Position numbers and translations under genes: made by a program. From SLRI01 sp964576715 (GTDB taxonomy: Bacteria > Pseudomonadota > Alphaproteobacteria > Geminicoccales > Geminicoccaceae), in assembly GCA_964576715.1 (NCBI GenBank), contig CAZNWE010000041.1:1-37587 (forward strand): a stretch of DNA of 37,587 nucleotides. Direction: 5' to 3'. This document shows, in pieces, positions 1-7,752 of this stretch. Within the stretch, counting starts at the first letter, position 1, and each line of letters begins with the position of its first letter. Under the pieces are notes generated by a model that saw only the letters and a list, made by a program, of their open reading frames with translations, did no database searches and was not told the origin of the DNA.

Positions 1-339
1 ATCATGCTCGGCCTGACCCAGCAGCAGATGGCCGAGCTGATCGGTGTCACCTATCAACAGGCGCACAAATACGAAAAGGGCATCAACCGGATCGCCGCCG
101 GCCGCCTCTATACCATAGCCCATGCCCTGGGTGTCGACGTCACGTTCTTTTTCGAGGGCATGGACGGCGACAAGGACTTCAAGCCGACGCCGCAGCAGCG
201 CATGCTGCTCGAGCTCGCCCGCAATTTCATTGCACTGCCCAGCCGCAAGCACCAGGAAGCACTGTGCAGCCTCGCGCGTGCTCTAGCCAATGCCGGCGAG
301 GACGCCGACACGGCCCTGGTGCAGCTCGGCGACGGCTGA
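1..339 (+). CDS. XRE-family helix-turn-helix regulator (5' truncated by window edge)
   Basis: This is a DNA-binding regulator of the Cro/C1 (XRE) type. The reading frame is open from the first base and begins inside the HTH: LGLTQQQMAELIGVT is helix 2 to the turn and YQQAHKYEKGINRI is the recognition helix. The FFFEGM block that follows is common in alphaproteobacterial regulators of this group, which usually have about 25 further residues before the point where this window starts. The ATG at base 4 is therefore probably an internal Met, not the start. The C-terminal half (KPTPQQRMLLELARNFIALPSRKHQEAL) is helical with no recognisable ligand domain. Its target is unknown. No gene follows for about 1 kb. 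Confidence 0.85.
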   Translation: MMLGLTQQQMAELIGVTYQQAHKYEKGINRIAAGRLYTIAHALGVDVTFFFEGMDGDKDFKPTPQQRMLLELARNFIALPSRKHQEALCSLARALANAGEDADTALVQLGDG

Positions 340-1382
340 GCGGTCGGAGCCGGGTTGCACGGCGCGACCAGCAACGCGCTGCCGCTCCAGCCACGCCGCC
401 AGGCGTCGGGCCGCGGTGCCGGGCGCGACGTTGCAACCCGGCGCCGCTCGGCGTCCTGCCACTGCCGTCCGCCGGCGATACCCTTCGACCAGGTGTTGTC
501 CCGGCGCCGACAGATGCCGCCACGGCACGGTCGTGGCAGCCACGCCGTGGCAAGGCCACCCCGCGTGCTTCCCGCCCTCGCGGCATCCTCGCGCTCCTGG
601 CCTCGGCGGGATCGGCGATGCCCGAGATGCTCGTGCGGTGATCGGGCGTCATCCGCCGCGGCGGCAAGGCCATGACGGCAGCCGCTGCAGACGATCGAAG
701 AATCCCGATGCGCAGCGCCAACGACCGGCGGCGACGAAGCAGCAGGGGCCAGTGCCGCAGCGCCGGGCAACCGAGCGCCCTCCCCCCGGCTGTTGACCGA
801 GCCTGTCGGTCCTTTTCAACCCATTCCCAGCCAGGGCTTCTTGGCGAACGGGGGGCTGCCCAGCGCTGCAGGCGTCGCTCTTGGTGCGCTGTGGCAGCAG
901 TGCCGAAGGCGGGCATCGCCACAGTCCCGGCAAGCGGCCGCCGAACGGCAAACCGGCGCGGAAGATCGCCGCCGTGGCGACCCGTTCAGCCGACTGCCGG
1001 GCACGCGCGCGGCGCCGGCGGTTTTCCATACCATCTCGACCTTGTCGCTCCGCTGCCGAGTGGCCATAGTCGCATATCGTTATGGTGGCCGCTGAGCCGA
1101 GCGGGTCGTTGGCGAACGTTGCATGAACCAGCGGTGCCGGCTAGCGGCGGACATCGTGCCTGCTCGATATCACTCGCGCGGTGGCCGCAACGCTGCCGGT
1201 CGGCGGCGTCGGGAACGGGGGCGGTGGTCGACAGCCATCGCGTCGCGTCAGTGCCCGAAGCGGCGATGCCGAACGACCGGGCGGCGATGCCGCGACGATG
1301 GACGGGAGCTTGTTGCGAGCAGCTTGCCGCGGTGGCGGGCGATGGACAGGATGCCGGCGATGGGCAGGCTTCGGCGAGGCTG
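340..1382. other. Gene-poor GC-rich stretch, about 1 kb
   Basis: Open frames exist on both strands, but all translate to Arg/Ala/Pro/Gly-rich sequence with no domain, no convincing ribosome site and no family resemblance. They look like chance frames in GC-rich DNA. A weak hairpin plus short T-run lies at 795-817. A short inverted repeat (CCATA/TATGG) lies near 1065-1086. Nothing else is recognised; a decayed gene or a non-coding RNA cannot be excluded by eye. Confidence 0.5.
795..817 (+). terminator. Weak intrinsic-terminator-like hairpin
   Basis: GACCGA (795-800), a 5-base loop GCCTG, and TCGGTC (806-811) form a perfect 6-bp stem followed by CTTTTC. The T-run is short and no gene ends nearby (the XRE gene stops 455 bases upstream). 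The call is therefore tentative. Confidence 0.25.
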
Positions 1383-1976
1383 ATGGAAGCGGGACGCAAG
1401 AGGGCGGGCATGGTCGATTCCGATGCCGAACTCGGCCTGGATGGCGCACGCGCGGCCGATGGGCCCTGTTGCGCCTGGCCCGGCTGTCTCGCGCGCGCTG
1501 CTTATCCGGCGCCGTCGTCACGCCGCGCGCTGCGCTCGTTCATCTGGTTCTGCCTCGAGCATGTCCGCGAGTACAACAGAACCTGGAACTACTTCGCCGG
1601 CATGAACGAGCACGAGATCGAGGCTCATCGGCGGGCCGACACCACCTGGCACCGGCCAAGCTGGCGGGTCGGCACGGTCGGCATCGACGAGCCCGAGCCG
1701 TTTCGCGATCCGTTCGGCTTCTTTCGCGACCAGGCGACCGACAGCGGGAGCCGCGGTGATCCCAAGCGTCGCGGGCCGCACGGCAAGGCTCAGGAGATGA
1801 TGGCCGTGCTCGGGCTCGAGTTCGGCTTCACCCTCGAAGAGCTCAAGCGCCGCTACAAGACGCTGGTCAAGCGTCACCATCCCGATCTGCACGATGGCTG
1901 CCGGGCTGCCGAGGAGCGGCTGAAGCGGATCAACGAGGCCTACACCTATCTGGTCACCAACCAGCTGCACCGCTGA
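1383..1976 (+). CDS. J-domain (DnaJ-type) co-chaperone with N-terminal Cys motif
   Basis: A protein of about 197 aa with a C-terminal J domain that would stimulate a DnaK-type Hsp70 ATPase. The domain runs from about residue 138 to 190 (LGLEFGFTLEELKRRYKTLVKRHHPDL), with the diagnostic HPD tripeptide at 166-168 and the helix IV motif ERLKRINEAYTYL. The N-terminal half carries CCAWPGC and then FWFCLEHVREYN-like and AGMNEHEIEAHRRADTTW blocks. These are typical of a small alphaproteobacterial J-protein family of similar length. The frame stays open to 672, but the upstream part is low-quality Arg/Ala-rich sequence. The start at 1383 (or ATG 1410) fits the family length and has GGCGAGG upstream. 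It is flanked on both sides by gene-poor DNA, and its client is unknown. Confidence 0.8.
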   Translation: MEAGRKRAGMVDSDAELGLDGARAADGPCCAWPGCLARAAYPAPSSRRALRSFIWFCLEHVREYNRTWNYFAGMNEHEIEAHRRADTTWHRPSWRVGTVGIDEPEPFRDPFGFFRDQATDSGSRGDPKRRGPHGKAQEMMAVLGLEFGFTLEELKRRYKTLVKRHHPDLHDGCRAAEERLKRINEAYTYLVTNQLHR

Positions 1977-2726
1977 GGCTGAAACGTTCGGATCCCCTGG
2001 ACCGCACGGCGCGTCGCCCTGGCCGCGGGCTGGGCGTGGTGCCTCGCCGTTGCACCGGCGACCGTTTCGGGCGCTCCGTCGCCGGAACCGCGCACGGGCT
2101 CGGCCGTCCGCGGTCGGGCCGCTCGCCGGATCAAGACGATCGTTCACGGGCATGCGCGGCATCTAGTTCGCCACCCTTTGGATCACCCGGCACACGACAC
2201 TCGTCCGGCTTGCCGACTGCCCGTCGAGCCGCCCCCAAGATCGCCGCACCGCCCGAAAAATTGGTAATGTCCAAAAATCAGCCCGCGTGGTCGACGATCC
2301 TAGCGCCGGTGCGACCAGCTGCCGCGCCGATCCGGTCGAGAGCGGGGCTCTGCCAAGAACGGCCTCGCGCAGCGGGTGCGGCAGCACCTGATCCGACCAC
2401 GCCGTCTCGGCCGCGACCGGGTGCGGCGGCTGATCGATGGCCCTCGCCCATCGCAGGTTGAGCCACCGTGCCAGCGGTACCGAGGGCCGTCCGGATCGCG
2501 ACCGGCCAAACCAGAGCCGGTCGGGGTCGCCGTAAGGCACCGTCTACCACTGCCTTCATTTCCGGGGACGCGGCCGCTGCCGACGTGGGGCATCACTCAC
2601 AGCGGCCAGGCTCGCGCCGCTTCTTAGCCGAGCCGGACCTCGGCGAAAGACCTGTGCGATTTTGGCGCAGTAGCAATGCGCGGTTGGCGTGATGTCCGCT
2701 ACCGCGCTCTTCGAATGCGCACGCCA
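1977..2726. other. Gene-poor stretch upstream of the pst operon
   Basis: About 750 bases without a convincing gene. Frames on both strands give Arg/Pro/Ser-rich translations without domains. A small A/T-richer patch lies near 2257-2281. A 6-bp inverted repeat GCGCGG (2678-2683)/CCGCGC (2702-2707) sits shortly before the candidate Pho box. The rest shows no structure I can name. Confidence 0.45.
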
Positions 2727-2760
2727 CTGCCCACGGTCTGTCACGATCGCATGTCATGAA
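2727..2760 (+). promoter_or_regulatory. Candidate PhoB (Pho) box and promoter of the pst operon
   Basis: CTGCCCA (2727-2733), CGGT, CTGTCAC (2738-2744) has the two 7-mers at the 11-bp pitch of a Pho box. The second repeat is a perfect match to the consensus half-site and the first is weak. Another TGTCA occurs at 2752-2756, but 13 bp away, which is off register. In PhoB-activated promoters the box replaces the -35. A weak -10 (CATGAA, 2755-2760) at the right distance would give a leader of about 20 bases to the pstS ATG at 2789. Its position before pstS is the strongest argument. Confidence 0.45.
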
Positions 2761-2788
2761 GCATGAGAAAACACTAGAGGAGCGCCCC

Positions 2789-3829
2789 ATGATCACCAAT
2801 TTCGGCCGCCGCTCGGCGCTGGTCGCCGTTGCCGCTGTCGCAGCGACCGTCTTCGCTGTGCCTGCCGCCGCACAGAACATTCGGATCACCGGGTCGGGGG
2901 CGAGCTTCCCGTTCCCGCTCTATGCAGCCTGGTTCCAGGTCTACAGCGCCCAGACGCCGGACGTGCAGATCGACTATCAGTCGACCGGCTCGGGTGCCGG
3001 GATCCGTGCGTTCTTGGACCGGACGGTGGATTTCGCCGGCTCCGATGCGGCGCTGACCGACGTAGAGGTCGACGAGGTCGACGGCGGCGCGGTGATCCTG
3101 CCGTCCACCGCCGGCAAGGTGGTGATCGCCTACAACCTGCCGGGCGTCGAGGAGCTGAAGCTCTCGCGCGAGGCCTACCCGCTGATCTTCGCGGGCGAAA
3201 TCGACAACTGGAGCGACGAGCGCATAGCCGCGTCGAACCCCGGCGTCGAACTGCCGGACCAGACGATCACGGTGGTGCGCCGCTCCGACGGGTCCGGCAC
3301 GACCTTCGTCTTCACCAATCAGCTGGCTGCGATCAGCGAGACCTTCGACGAGGTGGTCGGCGTCGGCACCACGGTGCAGTGGCCGAGCCTGCCGAACTTC
3401 GTCGGCGCACCGCGCAATGACGGGGTCATGGCAACGACGATGCAGACCCCGGGTGCCATCGGCTATGTCGAGTACGCCTTCGCGAAGATGTCGAATACAC
3501 CGGTGGCGCTGCTGGAAAACGCCAGCGGCAACTTCATCGCGCCCTCGCCCGAGACCGGCAGCAAGGCGCTCGCCTCTGGCGATTTCTCTAGCGACGACCT
3601 GCGGGTCTGGGTCACCGACCCGACCGACCCCGAGGCCTATCCGATCACCAGCATGACCTGGCTCCTGTTCTACGCCAAGCACGGCAACCCGGAGATCCAG
3701 GCAGCGCTGCGCGACTTCATGGTCTGGGCGATGGACGAGGGGCAGGGCATGGCTGCCGAACTCAACTACGTGCCACTGCCCGACGTGGTGAAGGAGAGTG
3801 TCAAGGCTCAGGTCGACCTCATCCAGTGA
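2789..3829 (+). CDS. pstS: Phosphate ABC transporter, periplasmic phosphate-binding protein
   Basis: This is the receptor that captures inorganic phosphate in the periplasm and delivers it to PstCA. The 346-aa product starts MITNFGRRSALVAVAAV and has a Sec signal peptide, with probable cleavage after A28 (VPAAA|QN). Mature-protein phosphate-contact segments are visible: TGSGASF (34-40), YQSTGSGAG (63-71), DFAGSD (81-86) and RRSDGSGTT (164-172). The frame extends to an ATG at 2756, but 2789 is preferred because GAGGAG lies 6 bases upstream, the signal peptide then has normal length, and the candidate Pho promoter would start transcription after 2756. It is the first gene of pstSCAB-pstS; a hairpin follows the stop codon. 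Confidence 0.95.
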   Translation: MITNFGRRSALVAVAAVAATVFAVPAAAQNIRITGSGASFPFPLYAAWFQVYSAQTPDVQIDYQSTGSGAGIRAFLDRTVDFAGSDAALTDVEVDEVDGGAVILPSTAGKVVIAYNLPGVEELKLSREAYPLIFAGEIDNWSDERIAASNPGVELPDQTITVVRRSDGSGTTFVFTNQLAAISETFDEVVGVGTTVQWPSLPNFVGAPRNDGVMATTMQTPGAIGYVEYAFAKMSNTPVALLENASGNFIAPSPETGSKALASGDFSSDDLRVWVTDPTDPEAYPITSMTWLLFYAKHGNPEIQAALRDFMVWAMDEGQGMAAELNYVPLPDVVKESVKAQVDLIQ

Positions 3830-3837
3830 CGATGTCG

Positions 3838-3869
3838 GCCCGGAGGTCGCCCCGGCGGGGCCTCCGGGC
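3838..3869 (+). terminator. GC-rich hairpin between pstS and pstC
   Basis: GCCCGGAGG (3838-3846) pairs perfectly with CCTCCGGGC (3861-3869). Inside, CCCC (3850-3853) pairs with GGGG (3857-3860) around a GGC loop, leaving a 3-base bulge. TTCCTC follows, so there is no true U-tract. It fits a transcript-stabilising or partially terminating hairpin, as is usual after genes for binding proteins that must be made in excess over the permeases. Confidence 0.6.
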
Positions 3870-3904
3870 TTCCTCGAGCGGCGCGATGCAGGGGTGGAAG
3901 TGAT

Positions 3905-4870
3905 ATGGCGCAGGCAAGCGATCTCGGGCGCGTGCGGTCGGCGGCGCAGGAACCGACGCGATCGGAGTACTTGAGCGACCGCGTGTTTCGCGGCCTCGCC
4001 TATGCCAGCGGCATCTTCATCGTCCTGTTGCTGCTCTACATTCTGTTCGTCATCGGGCGCGAGGCGGGTCCGGCGATCCAGCGCGAGGGCTTCGGCTTTC
4101 TGACCACGGCGGTGTGGTCGCCCGGGCGCGGCGAATTCGGCATTCTCGCGGAAATTTGGGGCACGCTCTACAGCTCCCTCCTAGCGCTCCTGATCGCCGG
4201 CGTGTTCGGGGTGGCGATCGCGATCTTCCTCACCCAGGATTTCCTGCCGCCGGCGATGGCGCAGGTGTTCCGGACCGTGATCGAGATGCTCGCCGCGATC
4301 CCGAGCGTGGTCTACGGGCTCTGGGGCATCTTCGTGGTGATCCCGGCCATCCGCCCGGCGGCGAACTGGCTGCACGAAACACTGGGCTTCCTGCCGATCT
4401 TCGGCACCTCGCTCGGCGGGCCCGGCCTCGCCCCGGCGGTGATCGTGCTCGCCATCATGGTGCTGCCGACGGTGGCGGCGATCAGCCAGGATGCGTTCCG
4501 CCTCATCCCCTACAAGGTCAAGGAGGCCGCCTACGGGATGGGCACGACGAAGTGGGAGGCGATCTTGCGGGTCATGCTGCCGACAGCGACGAGCGGCATC
4601 TTCGCCTCGCTCGTGCTCGGCTTCGGCCGGGCACTCGGCGAGACGATGGCGCTGGCGATGATCATCGGCAACGCCAACCAGATCAGCCTCTCGCTCTTCG
4701 CTCCGGCGAACACGCTCGCCGCCCTGATGGCCGCGAGCTTTCCCGAGGCTGGGCAGATCGAGCGCGAGGCCTTGATGTACGCCGCCCTGGCGCTGCTCGC
4801 GATCACGCTCGTGGTCAACGTGTTCGGCACGATCCTGATGTCGTTCACGCAGAAGCAGACCGTCACCTGA
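3905..4870 (+). CDS. pstC: Phosphate ABC transporter permease PstC
   Basis: An inner-membrane permease of the high-affinity phosphate importer that pairs with PstA. The product has 321 aa, a cytoplasmic N-terminus of about 30 residues, a first membrane span (IFIVLLLLYILFVI), and a binding-protein-dependent transport domain with about five further spans. Family marks are IWGTLYSSLLALLIA, IEMLAAIPSVVYGLWGIFV and the coupling-loop segment EAAYGMGTTKWEAILRVMLPTATSGI (the EAA motif that contacts PstB), followed by GRALGETMALAMIIGN. The length is typical. It starts 75 bases after pstS, beyond the hairpin. pstA follows 11 bases downstream behind a GGAGG site. Confidence 0.95.
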   Translation: MAQASDLGRVRSAAQEPTRSEYLSDRVFRGLAYASGIFIVLLLLYILFVIGREAGPAIQREGFGFLTTAVWSPGRGEFGILAEIWGTLYSSLLALLIAGVFGVAIAIFLTQDFLPPAMAQVFRTVIEMLAAIPSVVYGLWGIFVVIPAIRPAANWLHETLGFLPIFGTSLGGPGLAPAVIVLAIMVLPTVAAISQDAFRLIPYKVKEAAYGMGTTKWEAILRVMLPTATSGIFASLVLGFGRALGETMALAMIIGNANQISLSLFAPANTLAALMAASFPEAGQIEREALMYAALALLAITLVVNVFGTILMSFTQKQTVT

Positions 4871-4881
4871 GGAGGACGCCC

Positions 4882-5787
4882 ATGGCGACATCGACGATCG
4901 ACCCCTTCTCGGGTGCGGCGCTCGAGCGCTCGCTGGCGCCTGACCTTGGCCGGTCGCTGCTCGATCGGCGCAACCTGACCAGTTCGCTCCTGACGGGTCT
5001 GCTCTGGATCATGGCCGTGCTCGCCGCCGTGCCGCTCTTCTCGGTGATCTACATGCTGGCGAGCCAGGGGGCCAAGCGGGTGACCTGGGAGACCCTGACG
5101 ACCTTGCCACCGGCGGGCTTCATGATGGGCGGTGGCTTCGGCAACGCCATTCTCGGCACGCTGACCATGGTCGGGATCGCCACCGCCCTCGCGGTGCCGA
5201 TCGGCATGCTCGGTGGCATCTTGCTCGGCATCGTCTCGCCCGACAGTCGGGGGGCCGCGGCGGTACGGTTCGTCGCCAAGGTGCTCACGGGCTTTCCCTC
5301 GATCCTCGCCGGCGTCTTCGTCTTCGGCTTCCTCGTCCTCCGGATGGGCACCTTCTCGGCGCTCGCGGGGGGCATCGCCATCGCTGTCCTGATGCTCCCG
5401 ACCATCATCCTGACGACCGAGCAGGCGGTGCGCATGGTGCCGCAGCGGATGAAGGATGCGGCGATCGGCATGGGCTGCACGCAGACGCAGACGATCGTCA
5501 AGGTCGTGCTGCCGACCGCTCTGCCCGGCATTCTGACCGGCGTGATGCTGGCAGTAGCCGGGGCGATGGGCGAGAGCGCACCGCTGCTCTTTACCGCCCT
5601 GTTTTCGAATTTCTGGCTCCAGAGCCTGACCGAGCCCACGGCTTCGCTTTCGATCCTGATCTTCAACTTCTCGGGCATGCCTTTCCCGAACCAGATCGAA
5701 CTCGCCTGGACCGCGTCCCTGGTCCTCGTCCTGATCGTTCTGTTCTTCAACATCTTGAGCCGCATCGTCGGGTCGCGCCGGGTCTGA
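4882..5787 (+). CDS. pstA: Phosphate ABC transporter permease PstA
   Basis: The second inner-membrane permease of the phosphate importer, 301 aa. The start MATSTIDPF at 4882 has GGAGG 6 bases upstream; the longer open frame to 4114 lies inside pstC and is a shadow. Membrane spans include LLTGLLWIMAVLAAVPLFSVIYML and the C-terminal LAWTASLVLVLIVLFFNIL. The PstA signature blocks are FGNAILGTLTMVGIATALAVPIG, LTGFPSILAGVFVFGF and the EAA-type loop KDAAIGMGCTQTQTIVKVVLPTALPGI, with AGAMGESAPLLFTALF after it. The stop is followed within about 20 bases by pstB. No truncation or unusual residue was seen. Confidence 0.95.
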   Translation: MATSTIDPFSGAALERSLAPDLGRSLLDRRNLTSSLLTGLLWIMAVLAAVPLFSVIYMLASQGAKRVTWETLTTLPPAGFMMGGGFGNAILGTLTMVGIATALAVPIGMLGGILLGIVSPDSRGAAAVRFVAKVLTGFPSILAGVFVFGFLVLRMGTFSALAGGIAIAVLMLPTIILTTEQAVRMVPQRMKDAAIGMGCTQTQTIVKVVLPTALPGILTGVMLAVAGAMGESAPLLFTALFSNFWLQSLTEPTASLSILIFNFSGMPFPNQIELAWTASLVLVLIVLFFNILSRIVGSRRV

Positions 5788-5809
5788 GGCGGCAACAATG
5801 GAGAGCGCC

Positions 5810-6652
5810 ATGGCGACAATCGACGTTACCACCGCCCGCAGCGAGACACCGGCTGCCGCCATCGCTGCAGAGCCGACCGCGAGCACGGTGATCGATGCCC
5901 GGATCGACAAGGTCTTCTACGGCAAGTTCCTGGCGGTGCGCGATTCGCACGTGCCGATCGAGAAGGGCAAAATCACCGGCTTTATCGGCCCGTCGGGCTG
6001 CGGCAAGTCGACGGTGCTGCGCTCGCTCAACCGGATGAACGACTTGATCCCGATCTTCAAGCTCGAGGGCTCGGTCAAATTCCACGGCACCGACATCTAT
6101 GGCCGCTCCATCGATCCGGTGGCCGTGCGTCGCCACATCGGGATGGTGTTTCAACAACCCAACCCGTTCTCGATGTCGATCTTCGAGAACGTCGCCTTTG
6201 GGCTTCGATTGAACCGCTTCAAGGGGAACATGCACGAGCGGGTGGAGCAGGCGTTGGAGCGGGCGGGCCTGTGGAACGAAGTCAAGGACAAGCTCAAGCA
6301 GAACGGCCTCGCGCTGTCGGGCGGCCAGCAGCAGCGGCTGTGCATCGCCCGCGCCATCGCCACCGAGCCAACGGTGCTCTTGATGGACGAGCCGTGCTCC
6401 GCACTCGACCCGATAGCGACCCGGATCGTCGAGGAGCTGATGCTGGACCTCAAGCAGGACTACACGGTCGCCATCGTGACCCACAACATGCAGCAGGCGG
6501 TGCGCGTGGCCGACACGACCTGCTTCTTCTCGGTCGATATCGGCGAGGGCGGGCGCACCGGATTTCTCTGCGAAATGGGCCCGACCCAGCAGATCTTCGA
6601 CGACCCGCACGAGGAGTTGACCCGGCGCTACGTCAAAGGCGAGTTCAGCTGA
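5810..6652 (+). CDS. pstB: Phosphate ABC transporter ATPase PstB
   Basis: The cytoplasmic ATPase that powers PstCA, 280 aa. The Walker A is GPSGCGKST (60-68), the Q-loop is VFQQPNPF, the signature is LSGGQ (169-173) followed by QQR, the Walker B is LLMDEPCSALDP, and the H-loop is VTHN. LRSLNRMNDLIP and YGRSIDPVAVRR are PstB-specific blocks. Start choice: ATG 5810 has GGAG 6 bases upstream; ATG 5798, in the same frame and giving MESAMATIDV, has GAGG 8 bases upstream and is nearly as good. The N-terminal 25 residues are Ala/Thr-rich and variable. A phoU gene, a frequent neighbour, is absent; instead a second PstS follows after 22 bases. Confidence 0.95.
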   Translation: MATIDVTTARSETPAAAIAAEPTASTVIDARIDKVFYGKFLAVRDSHVPIEKGKITGFIGPSGCGKSTVLRSLNRMNDLIPIFKLEGSVKFHGTDIYGRSIDPVAVRRHIGMVFQQPNPFSMSIFENVAFGLRLNRFKGNMHERVEQALERAGLWNEVKDKLKQNGLALSGGQQQRLCIARAIATEPTVLLMDEPCSALDPIATRIVEELMLDLKQDYTVAIVTHNMQQAVRVADTTCFFSVDIGEGGRTGFLCEMGPTQQIFDDPHEELTRRYVKGEFS

Positions 6653-6674
6653 GCCGCGAAGGGGAGCGACGCGC

Positions 6675-7709
6675 ATGGAACGTCATCAAAGAGGCCGCTT
6701 GCTGCTCGCGGCGCTGATATCCTGGGCGGTGGCGGCGCCCTCGGCGGCAGCGGTCGACATTGCCGGCGCCGGGTCGACCTTCGCGGCCAATCTCTATTTC
6801 GCCTGGATCGACCGCTTCGAGGACCTCGAGGTTGGCATCGGGGTGCGCTACGAGTCCGTCGGCAGCGGTGAGGGCATCCGCCGCTTTCTCGAGCACGATG
6901 TGGATTTCGGCGCCAGCGAGCGGCCGCTGACCGACGCCGAGATCGCCGGACACGATGGCGGGGCGCTACACGTCCCCATGCTCGCCGGCCTGATCGCGGT
7001 TGCCCACAACCTGCCGGGCATCGGCGATGGCGTGTTGCGGCTGACCCGGGAAGCCTTGACCGGTATTTTCGCGGGCGAGATCACCGAGTGGAACGATCCG
7101 GCCATTCAGGACGCCAACCCGGGCCTGACCTTGCCCGAACGTACCATCTCGATCGTCGCCCGGCGCGACAGCAGCGGCACCACATTCGCCTTTGCCAACC
7201 ATCTCTTTCATGCCAACGATACCTGGCGCAACAGTGGCCGCGAGCCGGCGAACATCGTCTACTGGCCGCCGCATTCCATGCTCGCCAACGGCAACGAGGG
7301 CGTCGCCGGCAGGCTGTTCCAGACCGAGTACGCCATCGGCTACGTCAATTTGTCCTTCGCCAAGCAGCTCGGCCTGAATACGGCTCTGATCGAAAACCGG
7401 GAGGGCGCTTTCGTCTATCCGACGGTGGAAACGGGACGCAACGCCATTGCCACGGTGGCGATCGAGATGCCGGACGACGGGCGGCAGCTGACGCCTGATC
7501 CGGCGGGCGAAGAGTCCTATCCGATCGTCTCCTACAGCTGGGTTCTGGTCGATGAGCAGCAAGCCGACCCGGCCAAGGCGGCAGCGCTCCGGACCTTTCT
7601 CGAGTGGGGCTTGGCCGAAGGGCAGGAACTGGCCGAGCCGCTCGGCTACATGCCGCTGCCGCCGGAAGCCAGCGAAGCCGCGAGGCGGGTGCTCGATCGG
7701 ATGAAATGA
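6675..7709 (+). CDS. Second PstS-type phosphate-binding protein, distal gene of the pst operon
   Basis: A 344-aa PstS-family periplasmic binding protein with a signal peptide (MERHQRGRLLLAALISWAV, probable cleavage after PSAAA26). Binding segments parallel those of the first PstS: AGAGSTF, YESVGSGEG, DFGASERPLT and ARRDSSGTTFAF. It is clearly diverged from the first copy rather than a recent duplicate. AAGGGGAG lies before the ATG. Its position directly after pstB indicates co-transcription and use with the same PstCAB permease. It may have a different affinity or ligand (another phosphate-like oxyanion cannot be excluded), or it may feed a regulatory role. It is distal to the hairpin after pstS, so it is probably made in smaller amounts. 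Confidence 0.9.
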   Translation: MERHQRGRLLLAALISWAVAAPSAAAVDIAGAGSTFAANLYFAWIDRFEDLEVGIGVRYESVGSGEGIRRFLEHDVDFGASERPLTDAEIAGHDGGALHVPMLAGLIAVAHNLPGIGDGVLRLTREALTGIFAGEITEWNDPAIQDANPGLTLPERTISIVARRDSSGTTFAFANHLFHANDTWRNSGREPANIVYWPPHSMLANGNEGVAGRLFQTEYAIGYVNLSFAKQLGLNTALIENREGAFVYPTVETGRNAIATVAIEMPDDGRQLTPDPAGEESYPIVSYSWVLVDEQQADPAKAAALRTFLEWGLAEGQELAEPLGYMPLPPEASEAARRVLDRMK

Positions 7710-7752
7710 GGCGCTCGCCGCTGCCTTTCGGGCGGCCGGGCGGAAGACACGC

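Noticed and set aside
227..922. Minus-strand frame in the gene-poor region
   Set aside because: The translation is Arg/Ala/Pro-rich without motifs and has no credible ribosome site; it also overlaps the XRE gene.
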